Assembly (NCBI GenBank): GCA_031264395.1
Contig: JAISEB010000086.1
Location: 1-7,653, forward strand
DNA length: 7,653 nt
Reading direction: 5' to 3'
From: Treponema sp.
Lineage (GTDB): Bacteria; Spirochaetota; Spirochaetia; Treponematales; Breznakiellaceae
Below are positions 1 through 6,294 of this stretch, piece by piece. The notes beneath the pieces are model-generated. The model was not told the origin of the DNA. It saw nothing but the letters and a program-made list of their open reading frames with translations, and did no database searches. The number at the start of each line of letters is the position of its first letter. Within the stretch, counting starts at the first letter, position 1. The position numbers were made by a program, and so were the translations under genes.

Positions 1-720
1 CCGGCGGCGGGCTCTCCGACGGCCGCGCCGGCGTCAAGGTCCTCAAGGCCTGAAAACTCTCCGCCCAGATCCATTGAGGGCTCTTCGATGGCGGGCTCTT
101 CGGCGGCCGCGCTTACGTCAAGGTCCTCAAGACCTGAAAACTCTCCGCCCAAATCCATTGAGGGCTCTTCGGTGGCGGGCTCTTCTGTTGCCGCACCGGT
201 GTCAAGGTCCTCAAGGCCTGAAAACTCTCCGCCTAAATCCATTGAAGGCTCATCGGCGGCCGGCTCTTCAATAGCCATGCCAGTGTCAAGGTTCTCAAGT
301 CCTGAAAACTCTCCGCCTAAATCCATTGAGGGTTCATCGGCGGGCTCTCCGGTAGCCGCGCCGGTGTCAAGGTCTTCGCCAAGGCCGCTTAACAGATCTC
401 CGGGAATCGAGAAATCGTCACCTGCGGGCGCTTCTTCGGCGGCGGGCTCTTCGGCAGCCGCGCCGGTGTCAAGGTCCTCAAGGCCGGAAAACTCTCCGCC
501 CAAATCCATTGAGGGCTCATCGGCGGCGGGTTCTTCGGCGGCCGCGCTTACGTCAAGGTCTTCGCCGAGGCCGCTTAACAGATCGCCGGGAATCGAAAAA
601 TCGTCATCGGTTGCCATCTCTTCGGCGGGCGCTTCTTCGGCGGTCGGCCCTTCGGCAGCTGTGCCCGCGTCAAGGTCCTCAAGGCCGGAGAACTCTCCGC
701 CCAGGTCCGTTAAAGGCTCA
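1..720 (-). repeat. In-frame coding repeats: 28-aa (84-bp) units plus two inserted modules
   Basis: The core 'LGGEFSGLE' recurs six times. On the plus strand its anchor 'tgaaaactct' (or a one- to two-base variant) starts at 51, 135, 219, 303, 486 and 687. The first four are exactly 84 bp (28 codons) apart. The last two spacings are 183 and 201 bp because a second module, 'DDFSIPGDLLSGLGEDLD', is inserted; its DNA is at 369-420 and 555-606. All spacings are multiples of three, so the array stays in frame and can change length by recombination or slippage without breaking the gene. Units nearest the left edge are the most alike; the one at 687 is the most diverged. Confidence 0.9.
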
Positions 721-1127
721 TCGGCGGCGGATTCCGGCAGCGAAAGATCGTCGGGGATGTTGTCAAGGAAGGCGCCGAAGTCCATGTCGCCGGCAAGTCC
801 GTCTCCTTCGGGCTCCGGCGTTCCGGCGGCGGGCGGCGCGGCGGGAACGGATTGGCCCCCGGCCGGGGACGCGGCGAAATCCGGGGGGGCTTCCCCGCCA
901 AGATCCATGTCGGCAAAATCATCAAGGTTAAAGTCAAGATCCGGGCTTGCGGCGGCGGGACCCGCCTCCGCCTCGATCCCGGAAGGAGTGGGGAACCCTT
1001 CGTTTCCCGTCTGTCCCGGCAGGGGCAGATCGTCAAACGGGATATTCTGTTCCCGGAGGGAAGCTGTTTCCCCCCCGATATGGTTAAATGAGGTCTTGAA
1101 TTCCTGAAGCGCTTGCAGTGAGGGCAT
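1..1127 (-). CDS. Acidic repeat protein, N-terminal part (C-terminus outside window)
   Basis: The open frame runs from ATG at 1127-1125 to the window edge, about 375 residues, without a stop. It starts MPSLQALQEFKTSFNHIGGE, with no signal peptide, followed by a conserved-looking 'IPFDDLPLP' stretch near residue 30. An acidic Ala/Pro/Glu/Asp-rich linker follows (residues about 40-140). From about residue 140 the protein is repetitive: units around 'MDLGGEFSGLEDLD' separated by Ala/Glu/Pro spacers, plus two copies of 'DDFSIPGDLLSGLGEDLD'. The opposite plus-strand frame (88-1107) is Ser/Pro-rich and is a shadow. The minus reading is preferred because its repeats form regular amphipathic acidic units and it has a non-repetitive N-terminus. 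No good ribosome site precedes the ATG. The N-terminal motif and acidic layout resemble spirochetal proteins that carry TPRs further on, such as the flagellar collar protein FlcA. That is only a suggestion, since the C-terminus is not visible. The gene diverges from the glycogen-binding gene at 1169. Confidence 0.8.
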   Translation of the reverse strand, partial: MPSLQALQEFKTSFNHIGGETASLREQNIPFDDLPLPGQTGNEGFPTPSGIEAEAGPAAASPDLDFNLDDFADMDLGGEAPPDFAASPAGGQSVPAAPPAAGTPEPEGDGLAGDMDFGAFLDNIPDDLSLPESAADEPLTDLGGEFSGLEDLDAGTAAEGPTAEEAPAEEMATDDDFSIPGDLLSGLGEDLDVSAAAEEPAADEPSMDLGGEFSGLEDLDTGAAAEEPAAEEAPAGDDFSIPGDLLSGLGEDLDTGAATGEPADEPSMDLGGEFSGLENLDTGMAIEEPAADEPSMDLGGEFSGLEDLDTGAATEEPATEEPSMDLGGEFSGLEDLDVSAAAEEPAIEEPSMDLGGEFSGLEDLDAGAAVGEPAA

Positions 1128-1168
1128 ATTAAGATATTTAAGTATCGGCCGATAATTGTAAAGAATAT
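1128..1168. promoter_or_regulatory. Divergent intergenic region with central 12-bp palindrome
   Basis: Only 41 bp separate the two divergent start codons. The perfect palindrome TATCGGCCGATA lies at 1143-1154, centred on 1148.5; the midpoint of the gap is 1148. Each end of the palindrome runs outward into a -10-like hexamer: GATAAT (1151-1156) on the plus strand and GATACT (1146-1141) on the minus strand. These end 12 and 13 nt before their start codons. No convincing -35 partner fits these hexamers. An alternative minus-strand pair is TTTACA (1162-1157) with AAATAT (1139-1134) at 17-bp spacing. The arrangement looks like a shared operator overlapping two back-to-back promoters, but this is inference. 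Confidence 0.45.
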
Positions 1169-1912
1169 ATGAAAACTATTGCCGTGGTCCTGTGTATGCT
1201 TGCCGCCGCAATGGCCCCGGCGGCGGATATTGAGTCGTATGAATTTATAGACCGCCTCTTGAGCCTTTCCGGTCCTGGAGCCCCCGAGGTATACGAGGAC
1301 GCGGTTCTTTTTACCGCGCCGTCTTCCCTCCGCAGGGTGGGGGTTTCCTTTGCCAACGAAGGCTTCGGCAGGGTTCACTGGTTCAGGCAGCTTCTTGTGC
1401 CCCAGGACCCGCTGGACGCGCCCGTTCCCCCCGGTAAAAAAAGGCCCGATCCCTACAAGGATTCAGGCATACTTTTTTTTGTGTACCAGCTTCCCGGCGA
1501 TATTGACGCGCTGGAATACCGTCTTGTAATTGACGGGCTGTGGACCACGGACCCTTCCAACCCCCTTACCAGAAGGGACAGCCGTTCCGGGGTAACCTAT
1601 TCGTCCCTTCCCCTGCCGGACATAAAACGCGATCCTTCGCCCCTCACGGGAAAACCGGGAGGGCTGAACTTCACTTTCAGGGGGCCGCCGGGAGAAACCG
1701 TTACCGTCGCGGGGAATTTCAACGGCTGGGACCCTTTCATGTATGAATTGACTGAAAATCCCGCCGGGGTTTATTCCCTTGCGTTATCCCTTCCGCCGGG
1801 GACCTACCAGTATGTGTTTTTTCACCGGGGAGAACGGCGCCTTGATCCCTATAACTTTAGCCGGGTTTATACGAGGGAAGGAAAGCCTGTTTCCCAAATA
1901 ATTATTGAATAA
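1169..1912 (+). CDS. Secreted protein with CBM48/glycogen-binding (E-set) domain
   Basis: This 247-aa protein begins with a typical export signal (MKTIAVVLCMLAAAMAPAAD, likely cleaved after an Ala near residues 16-19), so it probably acts in the periplasm or outside the inner membrane. Residues about 163-247 form a CBM48/AMPK-type glycogen-binding Ig-like fold: a β-strand 'GLNFTF', then 'TVTVAGNFNGWDP' (177-189) with the hallmark GxFNxW, then 'GTYQYVFFHRGERRLDP' (211-227). An earlier segment, 'EYRLVIDGLWTTDPSNP' (116-132), resembles the last strands of the same fold and suggests a diverged first domain. No catalytic glycosidase motif is present, so a carbohydrate-binding or scaffold role is more likely than an enzyme. 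The ATG is preceded by only a weak site (taaag, 1159-1163). The stop overlaps the ribosome site of the next gene 10 nt away, so the two are probably co-transcribed. Confidence 0.8.
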   Translation: MKTIAVVLCMLAAAMAPAADIESYEFIDRLLSLSGPGAPEVYEDAVLFTAPSSLRRVGVSFANEGFGRVHWFRQLLVPQDPLDAPVPPGKKRPDPYKDSGILFFVYQLPGDIDALEYRLVIDGLWTTDPSNPLTRRDSRSGVTYSSLPLPDIKRDPSPLTGKPGGLNFTFRGPPGETVTVAGNFNGWDPFMYELTENPAGVYSLALSLPPGTYQYVFFHRGERRLDPYNFSRVYTREGKPVSQIIIE

Positions 1913-1916
1913 GGAT
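1911..1916 (+). promoter_or_regulatory. Ribosome binding site fixing the start of the dehydrogenase
   Basis: AAGGAT lies 6 nt before the ATG at 1923 and overlaps the TAA stop (1910-1912) of the upstream gene. It supports starting translation at 1923 (MKLVQIGAG) rather than at an in-frame upstream codon at 1905, which lies inside the preceding gene. It also suggests translational coupling between the two genes. Confidence 0.75.
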
Positions 1917-1922
1917 AACGCG

Positions 1923-3107
1923 ATGAAACTGGTGCAGATAGGGGCGGGCAGCATAGGCCGTTCCTTTGTCGGGGCGCTGTTTTCCGGAGCCGGCTGGGAT
2001 GTGGTTTTTGTCGATGTGGACGAACGGCTTGTATCCCTGCTTAACGGCGAAGGTTATTATACGGTGGTAATACGGCGCGAGGGCAAGGCCGATGAGTACC
2101 GCCGCGTAGGCCCGGTGCGCGCGGTAAACGGGGCCGACGCGGAAGCTGCCGCCGGGGAAATAGCCGGGGCGGACATAACCGCGACCAGCGTCGGCAAGGC
2201 GGCGCTTCCCAGGGCGATCCCCCTCATAGCGGCGGGCCTTGAAAAACGGCGGCGGAACGATCCGCGAAGGCCCCTTGACATCATCATCGCGGAAAACGCC
2301 CGCGGCGCTCCCGGACTTTTCAGGACCATCCTCGCCGAAAAACTCGGCCCTTCCTATCCCCTTGACGATCTTGCGGGCCTTGTCGAAACCAGCATAGGAA
2401 AGATGGTCCCCCTCATGAGGGCCGAAGATCTTGTTCATGATCCCCTTCTTCTGTACGCGGAGGAATATGAAACCCTCATTGCCGACAGGACCGCCTTCCG
2501 GGGCCCGCCGCCTGAAATTCCCGGCCTCTTTCTTACCAGCGGCATAAACGCCTTTGTAGACCGCAAACTTTTTATTCACAATCTGGGGCACGCCGCCGCG
2601 GCGTATTTTGGCTACCGCACGGCGCCCGCCCGTTCCCTGCTTGCCGATGTTCTTCCCCTTGTCGAACCTGCCGTAAGGAGCGTCATGGAAGAATCGGCGC
2701 TGGTCCTTGAAACCGAGTACCCCGAGGTTTTTACCGGGGAAGATCTTGCCCTTCACATCGACGATCTGCTTTTCCGTTTCAAAAACAGGGCGCTTGGAGA
2801 TACGGTACACCGGGTCGGCCGGGATTTGCCCCGCAAATTAAGCCGGGACGACCGCGTCACGGGAGCCATGCTGCTCTCCGCGAAACACGGCCTTTCCCCG
2901 GATCATACGGCCGAAGTGTACCGGGCGGCGCTGTCCTTTGCCGCCCGTGACGAGGCGGGGCAGCTCTTTCCCGCCGACGAGGATTTCCGCCAAAACACGC
3001 TGCCCCGGGGGACGGAGGCCGTGCTCAGGGAAATATCGGCGCTTGATCCCGCCGTCCGGACGGACAGGGCGGTTATGGAAGCGGTTCTTGCCGGAGGCGA
3101 ACCCTGA
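1923..3107 (+). CDS. mtlD: Mannitol-1-phosphate 5-dehydrogenase family protein (polyol-specific long-chain dehydrogenase)
   Basis: This 394-aa cytoplasmic NAD(P)-dependent dehydrogenase is close in length to E. coli MtlD (about 380 aa), which interconverts mannitol 1-phosphate and fructose 6-phosphate. The N-terminal Rossmann domain has the dinucleotide loop GAGSIGRSF (7-15), and D31 at the end of the second strand ('VFVD') favours NAD over NADP. The C-terminal domain carries the family active-site signature K-x4-N-x2-H as 'DRKLFIHNLGH' (K215, N220, H223). Further on is 'VGRDLPRKLSRDDR' (298-311), as in MtlD proteins. All key residues are present and the frame is intact. The ATG at 1923 is chosen from the AAGGAT site. 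It sits 10 nt behind the glycogen-binding protein gene, which suggests joint expression in carbohydrate metabolism. A related polyol phosphate, or a relative such as a tagaturonate or fructuronate reductase, cannot be excluded as the true substrate or family, but short length and motifs favour MtlD. Confidence 0.85.
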   Translation: MKLVQIGAGSIGRSFVGALFSGAGWDVVFVDVDERLVSLLNGEGYYTVVIRREGKADEYRRVGPVRAVNGADAEAAAGEIAGADITATSVGKAALPRAIPLIAAGLEKRRRNDPRRPLDIIIAENARGAPGLFRTILAEKLGPSYPLDDLAGLVETSIGKMVPLMRAEDLVHDPLLLYAEEYETLIADRTAFRGPPPEIPGLFLTSGINAFVDRKLFIHNLGHAAAAYFGYRTAPARSLLADVLPLVEPAVRSVMEESALVLETEYPEVFTGEDLALHIDDLLFRFKNRALGDTVHRVGRDLPRKLSRDDRVTGAMLLSAKHGLSPDHTAEVYRAALSFAARDEAGQLFPADEDFRQNTLPRGTEAVLREISALDPAVRTDRAVMEAVLAGGEP

Positions 3108-3162
3108 ACCCTGGAAAAAGCCGCGTTCCCGCACAACCGGTATGTATAGTATGCAAGAATGT

Positions 3163-3264
3163 AACCACGGACCACACGGACAGAACGGACTTGTAGTTTC
3201 AAATGTATATTTTGTCCGTGTTGGTCTGTGTCTGTCCGTGGTTGTTTTGAATTCGGAATTACTG
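3163..3264. repeat. Intergenic hairpin repeat element, copy 1 ('ccacggac' type)
   Basis: The left arm AACCACGGAC (3163-3172) is the exact reverse complement of GTCCGTGGTT (3234-3243), with further partly matching 'acacggac' and 'gtccgtgt' units inside, so the block folds into a long imperfect stem. A conserved tail (3244-3264) contains AATTC-g-GAATT. The last 55 bases (3210-3264) recur at 6399-6452 with a single one-base deletion, and 'gtttcaaatgtat' in the centre is also shared. It begins 55 nt after the dehydrogenase stop and could act as a transcription or mRNA-end structure. Small frames across it are not credible genes. Confidence 0.8.
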
Positions 3265-3337
3265 GAGTTTTAACAGGGCATCGGCTTTTACCTTTTTAGT
3301 GTCAAAATTCCCCTTAAAACAGCAGGCTTTGAAGAAG

Positions 3338-3475
3338 AAATTTACCGCGAGGAAGACCGCTGCGCGGTCAATTAAAAGAGAAAAAGTAAAAGAAGTAGAA
3401 GAAAAGAAGGTCAAAAAAGGACTTGAAAGCAAAAAACTTTTTCGACTTCTTCGACCTGGCGGTTAAAAATTCTTC
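3338..3475. repeat. A/G-rich foldback element with internal small hairpin
   Basis: The left end 'tttaccgcgagg' (3341-3352) is an imperfect inverted match to 'cctggcggttaaa' near 3455-3467. Inside, 'gtcaaaaaag' (3410-3419) pairs with 'ctttttcgac' (3437-3446) with one mismatch. A perfect short hairpin, GACCGC-tgc-GCGGTC, lies at 3355-3369. The strand between is strongly purine-rich (about 3370-3420). Together this can fold into a long stem upstream of the membrane-protein pair. No ORF of interest lies here. The stretch 3265-3337 holds nothing I can identify. Confidence 0.55.
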
Positions 3476-3520
3476 CAAATCTTGGTAATTTCCCGGTATA
3501 TGAAAGTAAACGCTGATGCC
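3437..3520 (-). repeat. Left arm of an 84-bp inverted repeat bracketing the membrane-protein pair
   Basis: Read on the minus strand from 3520 to 3437, this block matches 6185-6268 at about 75 of 84 positions. The outermost 44 bases (3480-3437 against 6225-6268) differ at a single base. The inner 40 bases match at about 32 positions, mostly with transitions. The arm ends 44 bp before the start codon at 3565. No direct target duplication is seen next to either arm. Confidence 0.85.
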
Positions 3521-3529
3521 TTGGGCCTC

Positions 3530-3558
3530 TTGTGCTTTATTTTCTTTAATTGCATAGT
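3530..3558 (+). promoter_or_regulatory. Candidate promoter giving a leaderless message
   Basis: TTGTGC (3530-3535) and CATAGT (3553-3558) are 17 bp apart and match the consensus at 3 and 4 of 6 positions. The -10 ends 6 nt before the ATG at 3565, so transcription would begin at or next to the start codon. This fits the absence of any ribosome site upstream of that gene. The call is weak because the hexamers are poor and the region is AT-rich. Confidence 0.3.
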
Positions 3559-3564
3559 TTGTGT

Positions 3565-4071
3565 ATGATAAAGTCCTTAATCAGATCAATTGCCGTTCGC
3601 GTCAGAAACGCCGAAAAATGGCAGATTGCCGCGGGTGTTGCCTGGGGGGTTCTTCTTGCCCTTGTTCCCCTGGGGAATTTTTTCTGGATAGTCCTGCTGC
3701 TCGTTTCGCTTTTTTTAAGGCATAAACGTATTTTGTCGCTCCTCGTGATGGCGGCGGCGCGGCTTTTTCTGCCCCTGTTCGTCATGCCCATAGACGCCTT
3801 GGGATGGGCGGCGCTCCATATGGACGCCCTGCAGCCCTTCTTTACCTCTCTTTACAACATGCCTTTTGTCCCCTTTACCAGGTTCAACAATACCCTTGTC
3901 GCCGGGGGGCTCGCGGGCGGGATTATCCTCTGGCTGCCGGTTTTTTTCGCGGTTTTTGGGCTCCTCTCGCTGTACCGGAGCATCATCGCCCCGAAACTCA
4001 AGGGGGAAAAGCGGGCCGCTTCCGGAAAGGGCGCGTCCGCCCGTGAGAATGACGAAGGAGGGCAGGGGTGA
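3565..4071 (+). CDS. Small polytopic membrane protein, TIGR03546-like
   Basis: This 168-aa hydrophobic protein has membrane segments at about residues 22-51 (long, possibly a hairpin, with 'ALVPLGNFF' in the middle), 56-80 and 110-137, then a charged cytoplasmic-type tail (145-168). The opening 'MIKSLIRS...EKWQIAAGVAWGVLLALVPLGN' follows the IAxGxxxGxxxxxxP pattern of the TIGR03546 family (related in appearance to DUF2062). As I recall, members of that family are typically encoded beside TIGR03545 proteins, as here. No function is established for the family that I can name. ATG at 3565 is chosen over an in-frame TTG at 3550 because it matches the family's short N-terminus; neither has a ribosome site, so a leaderless start is possible. 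The gene overlaps the next by 4 nt (GTGA), indicating coupled translation and probably a shared complex. Confidence 0.75.
   Translation: MIKSLIRSIAVRVRNAEKWQIAAGVAWGVLLALVPLGNFFWIVLLLVSLFLRHKRILSLLVMAAARLFLPLFVMPIDALGWAALHMDALQPFFTSLYNMPFVPFTRFNNTLVAGGLAGGIILWLPVFFAVFGLLSLYRSIIAPKLKGEKRAASGKGASARENDEGGQG
4055..4060 (+). promoter_or_regulatory. Strong ribosome binding site for a GTG start
   Basis: AAGGAG lies 7 nt before the GTG at 4068-4070 and inside the end of the upstream gene. It fixes the GTG as the start of the 697-aa protein and explains how translation restarts across the 4-nt GTGA overlap. Confidence 0.8.
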
Positions 4072-6161
4072 AAAAGGTCATTTCCCGGCGTGTCTTTGAA
4101 AAACAGTATGCGGAAAAGATTCCCAATCCCGAAGACAGGAATTTTTTCATTTCCTGTTTCGAGGCGAAAGATCCGAAGATGGTTCTCCGGCAGGGGCTTT
4201 CCCCGGATGACAAGAGGCGTCTTAAAACCCTTTACCGTGTTATCGCCGTTAACCGGAGATTCGCGGTAAAAGCCGTGCCGCTTGCCGCGCTTGGCGTCAT
4301 CGCCGCCGCTTTGGCGGTTTTTTTCATCTTTTTTATGAACCCGCTTCTGGAGCGGGCGCTGGAACGCGGGCTCGAGGCCCTTTTTGAAGCCAGGGCGGAC
4401 GTGGATAATTTTCGTCTTGACGTTTTCCGTTTCAGCGCCGGGATGGACGCCGTTACCGTGGCGAACCGGAACAATCCGATGAAGAACCTCTTTCAGCTTG
4501 GCCGTATGGAATTCCGCTTTAATCTTGCGGCGGCCCTGAGGGGGAAGATCTACATTGAGGAGATCAGGGCCGACGCCATACGCTTTGGAACGGCCCGTAC
4601 CGTTTCCGGCGCGCTGCCGGGCAGGTCCGCCGTAACGCGGGGCGAGAGGGAAAAGGCCGGCGCGCCGCCCCTTGTGGATTTGCGGAATTTCGACGCGATG
4701 GGGCTCCTTGACAGGGAATTCGCCAAACTCAGTACGCCGAAGCTCTACGATGCCGCCGTAGCGGCGTATAACGAGACCCTTGAAAAATGGAAGGGGCAGG
4801 TTGAAAACGCGAAGAACAGAAAGGACGAACTTGCCGAACGGGCCCGCCCGCTTATGAGCCTTAACGCCGGCAGCGTTAACAGCGTTGAAGCGGTTCTGGA
4901 AACCGTTCAGAATGTCTCGAGCCTTCTTGACAGCGTAGAGGCGGCGGCTAACGACGCGGCGGGCATGGTAAACGGGCTTGACGCCGACATCAAGACCGCC
5001 CTTGCCCTTGAACGGGAGGCGCGCGGCGCTATTGCAAACGACTTTAACCACCTTAAGTCCTACCTCGATTTCGGAAACGGCGAAGCCTTTGCCGCTCTTG
5101 AGCCTTCGATACGGGAGATCCTTTCGGACACGGCGGAACAGTACCTTGATTACGGCCTTCTGGCTCTCCAAGCCCTTGAAAAACTCAAGGCTTCACAGGA
5201 CTCAAAACCAAAGCGCGAAAAGCCCCCCAAAACGCCGGCCTTCAAGGGCCGGGACGTGGCCTTTCCGTCAAGGGAGTATCCCAAATTTTACCTCGGCATT
5301 CTTGCCTCCGATTTTACGGCGGGGGGCTGGCGCACCGGCTTTGACCTGCGGGGAATAAGTTCCAATCCGGACCTGTCGGGCGTTCCCGTTACGCTTGCGC
5401 TGTCCGTCGCCGAGGCGGATTCTTCCGCCGCCCGCGAAGTTGACTTTAAGGGTTCCGCGGATTTCAGAACCGCCGCGGCCGAACGTTTTACCGCCGATGT
5501 TTCGGGGAAAGGTTTCCCGGTGAGCCTTGAAAAAGAATTTGTCCAGATGGGAATAGGCGGCTTCAGGGGCGACGTGAATTTCAGTCTGGGCTTTTCAGGA
5601 CGCCCGGACGGTGAAGTTGCCGGAAACGGCAGCGTCGGAATCAACGGGGCCAGCATTATCGATCCTTCCGGTACGCTGGCCGAAGCGATAGACGCCGCGG
5701 TAAGGGAAACAGACAATCTGCTTCTTTCCATACGGTATGTGCACAACCCTTCCGCTAAAGACGAATTCGGCATAGATACCAACATAGGCGATCTTGTCAA
5801 AAGGGCGCTGGATCGCATCGTCCGCGCCTACGCGGCCAGGGCCATGGACGAACTGGAACGGGTTCTCCGCGAAAAGATAGACCAGTATATAGACGGAAAG
5901 TTTGTTTCCAGGGAGGAACTGGATCTTCTCTTCAGGGCCGCGCGGGGGGACCTGGGCGCTCTGGACGGGCTTAAAAACACCTTGGGCGCCAAAAAGAACG
6001 AACTTGAAAACTGGGCGAAGAACGCCGCGAATCAGGCGATTGAAGGGGTCAAGGACGACGTGAAGAAAGAGGCCACGGAGGCCATTCAGGATCTGCTGCA
6101 GGGAAAAACGCCGACCTTTCAGCCTCCCTCCATTCCGTCCCTTCCGAAATTGCCGTTCTGA
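4068..6161 (+). CDS. Membrane-anchored AsmA-like envelope protein, TIGR03545-like
   Basis: The protein is 697 aa from a GTG start. A charged cytoplasmic N-terminus (1-67) precedes one strong membrane helix (about 68-90, ending 'FFIFFMNP'). The segment after it, 'NFRLDVFRFSAGMDAVTVANRNNPMKNLFQLGRMEF...IYIEEIRADAIRFGT...SGALP' (114-184), is the region I recognise as typical of TIGR03545 and reminiscent of AsmA/YhdP-type proteins. Residues about 215-380 are mostly helical and charged, with coiled-coil character at 230-262. Residues 400-560 look β-rich ('FYLGILASDFTAGGWRTGFDLRG', 'VNFSLGFSG'). A helical stretch (575-678) and a Pro-rich tail ending 'PSLPKLPF' follow. The bulk is therefore probably periplasmic. 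AsmA-like proteins often take part in lipid or envelope biogenesis; that role is inferred here, not shown. It is tightly coupled to the upstream membrane protein, which may be its partner. Frame and family layout look intact. Confidence 0.8.
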   Translation: MKKVISRRVFEKQYAEKIPNPEDRNFFISCFEAKDPKMVLRQGLSPDDKRRLKTLYRVIAVNRRFAVKAVPLAALGVIAAALAVFFIFFMNPLLERALERGLEALFEARADVDNFRLDVFRFSAGMDAVTVANRNNPMKNLFQLGRMEFRFNLAAALRGKIYIEEIRADAIRFGTARTVSGALPGRSAVTRGEREKAGAPPLVDLRNFDAMGLLDREFAKLSTPKLYDAAVAAYNETLEKWKGQVENAKNRKDELAERARPLMSLNAGSVNSVEAVLETVQNVSSLLDSVEAAANDAAGMVNGLDADIKTALALEREARGAIANDFNHLKSYLDFGNGEAFAALEPSIREILSDTAEQYLDYGLLALQALEKLKASQDSKPKREKPPKTPAFKGRDVAFPSREYPKFYLGILASDFTAGGWRTGFDLRGISSNPDLSGVPVTLALSVAEADSSAAREVDFKGSADFRTAAAERFTADVSGKGFPVSLEKEFVQMGIGGFRGDVNFSLGFSGRPDGEVAGNGSVGINGASIIDPSGTLAEAIDAAVRETDNLLLSIRYVHNPSAKDEFGIDTNIGDLVKRALDRIVRAYAARAMDELERVLREKIDQYIDGKFVSREELDLLFRAARGDLGALDGLKNTLGAKKNELENWAKNAANQAIEGVKDDVKKEATEAIQDLLQGKTPTFQPPSIPSLPKLPF

Positions 6162-6184
6162 TCCGGTCCGGCGCGTGGCGCAGG

Positions 6185-6268
6185 GTCATCGGCGTTTATT
6201 TTCATATGCCGGAAAATTGCCGGGATTTGGAAGAATTTTTAACCGCAAGGTCGAAGAAGTCGAAAAAG
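6185..6268 (+). repeat. Right arm of the 84-bp inverted repeat
   Basis: This block is the partner of 3437-3520 in the opposite orientation (about 75 of 84 positions; 43 of 44 at the outer end). It begins 24 bp after the stop codon at 6161. The arms therefore enclose essentially only the two membrane-protein genes and their immediate promoter. It includes 'atttggaagaatttttaacc' (6225-6244) and then 'aggtcgaagaagtcgaaaaa'. A short CCGG-loop-CCGG hairpin lies at about 6209-6223; it is too weak and too far from the T-run to call a terminator. Confidence 0.85.
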
Positions 6269-6294
6269 GGGAGAAAATAGGGAAGAAAAAGAAA

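Noticed and set aside
1..720. CRISPR-like array
   Set aside because: The repeats are in frame, 84 bp long without unique spacers, and belong to a coding sequence.
88..1107. Plus-strand 339-aa Ser/Pro-rich ORF
   Set aside because: It is the complement of the repeat array. The minus frame has a plausible non-repetitive N-terminus, regular acidic units and no stop to the edge, and the plus frame has no ribosome site or recognisable domain.
1902..2810. Minus-strand 302-aa ORF
   Set aside because: It lies wholly opposite the mtlD-type gene, whose motifs are intact; it is Arg/Gly-rich and has no family signature.
2938..3273. Plus ORF over the mtlD end and hairpin copy 1
   Set aside because: It is an out-of-frame reading of mtlD that continues through a non-coding hairpin repeat; the same pseudo-peptide ending arises at copy 2 only because the DNA repeat is shared.
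3852..5171. Minus-strand 439-aa ORF
   Set aside because: It is antisense to the two membrane-protein genes and basic throughout with no recognisable domain, a common shadow in GC-rich DNA.
6205..6240. Rho-independent terminator of the membrane operon
   Set aside because: The CCGG/CCGG stem is only 4 bp with a 7-nt loop and the T-run starts more than 12 nt after it.
3437..6268. Classical transposon or insertion sequence
   Set aside because: The arms are inverted, but there is no transposase, no target-site duplication beside the arms, and the interior genes are ordinary envelope genes; only a cassette-like arrangement can be claimed.
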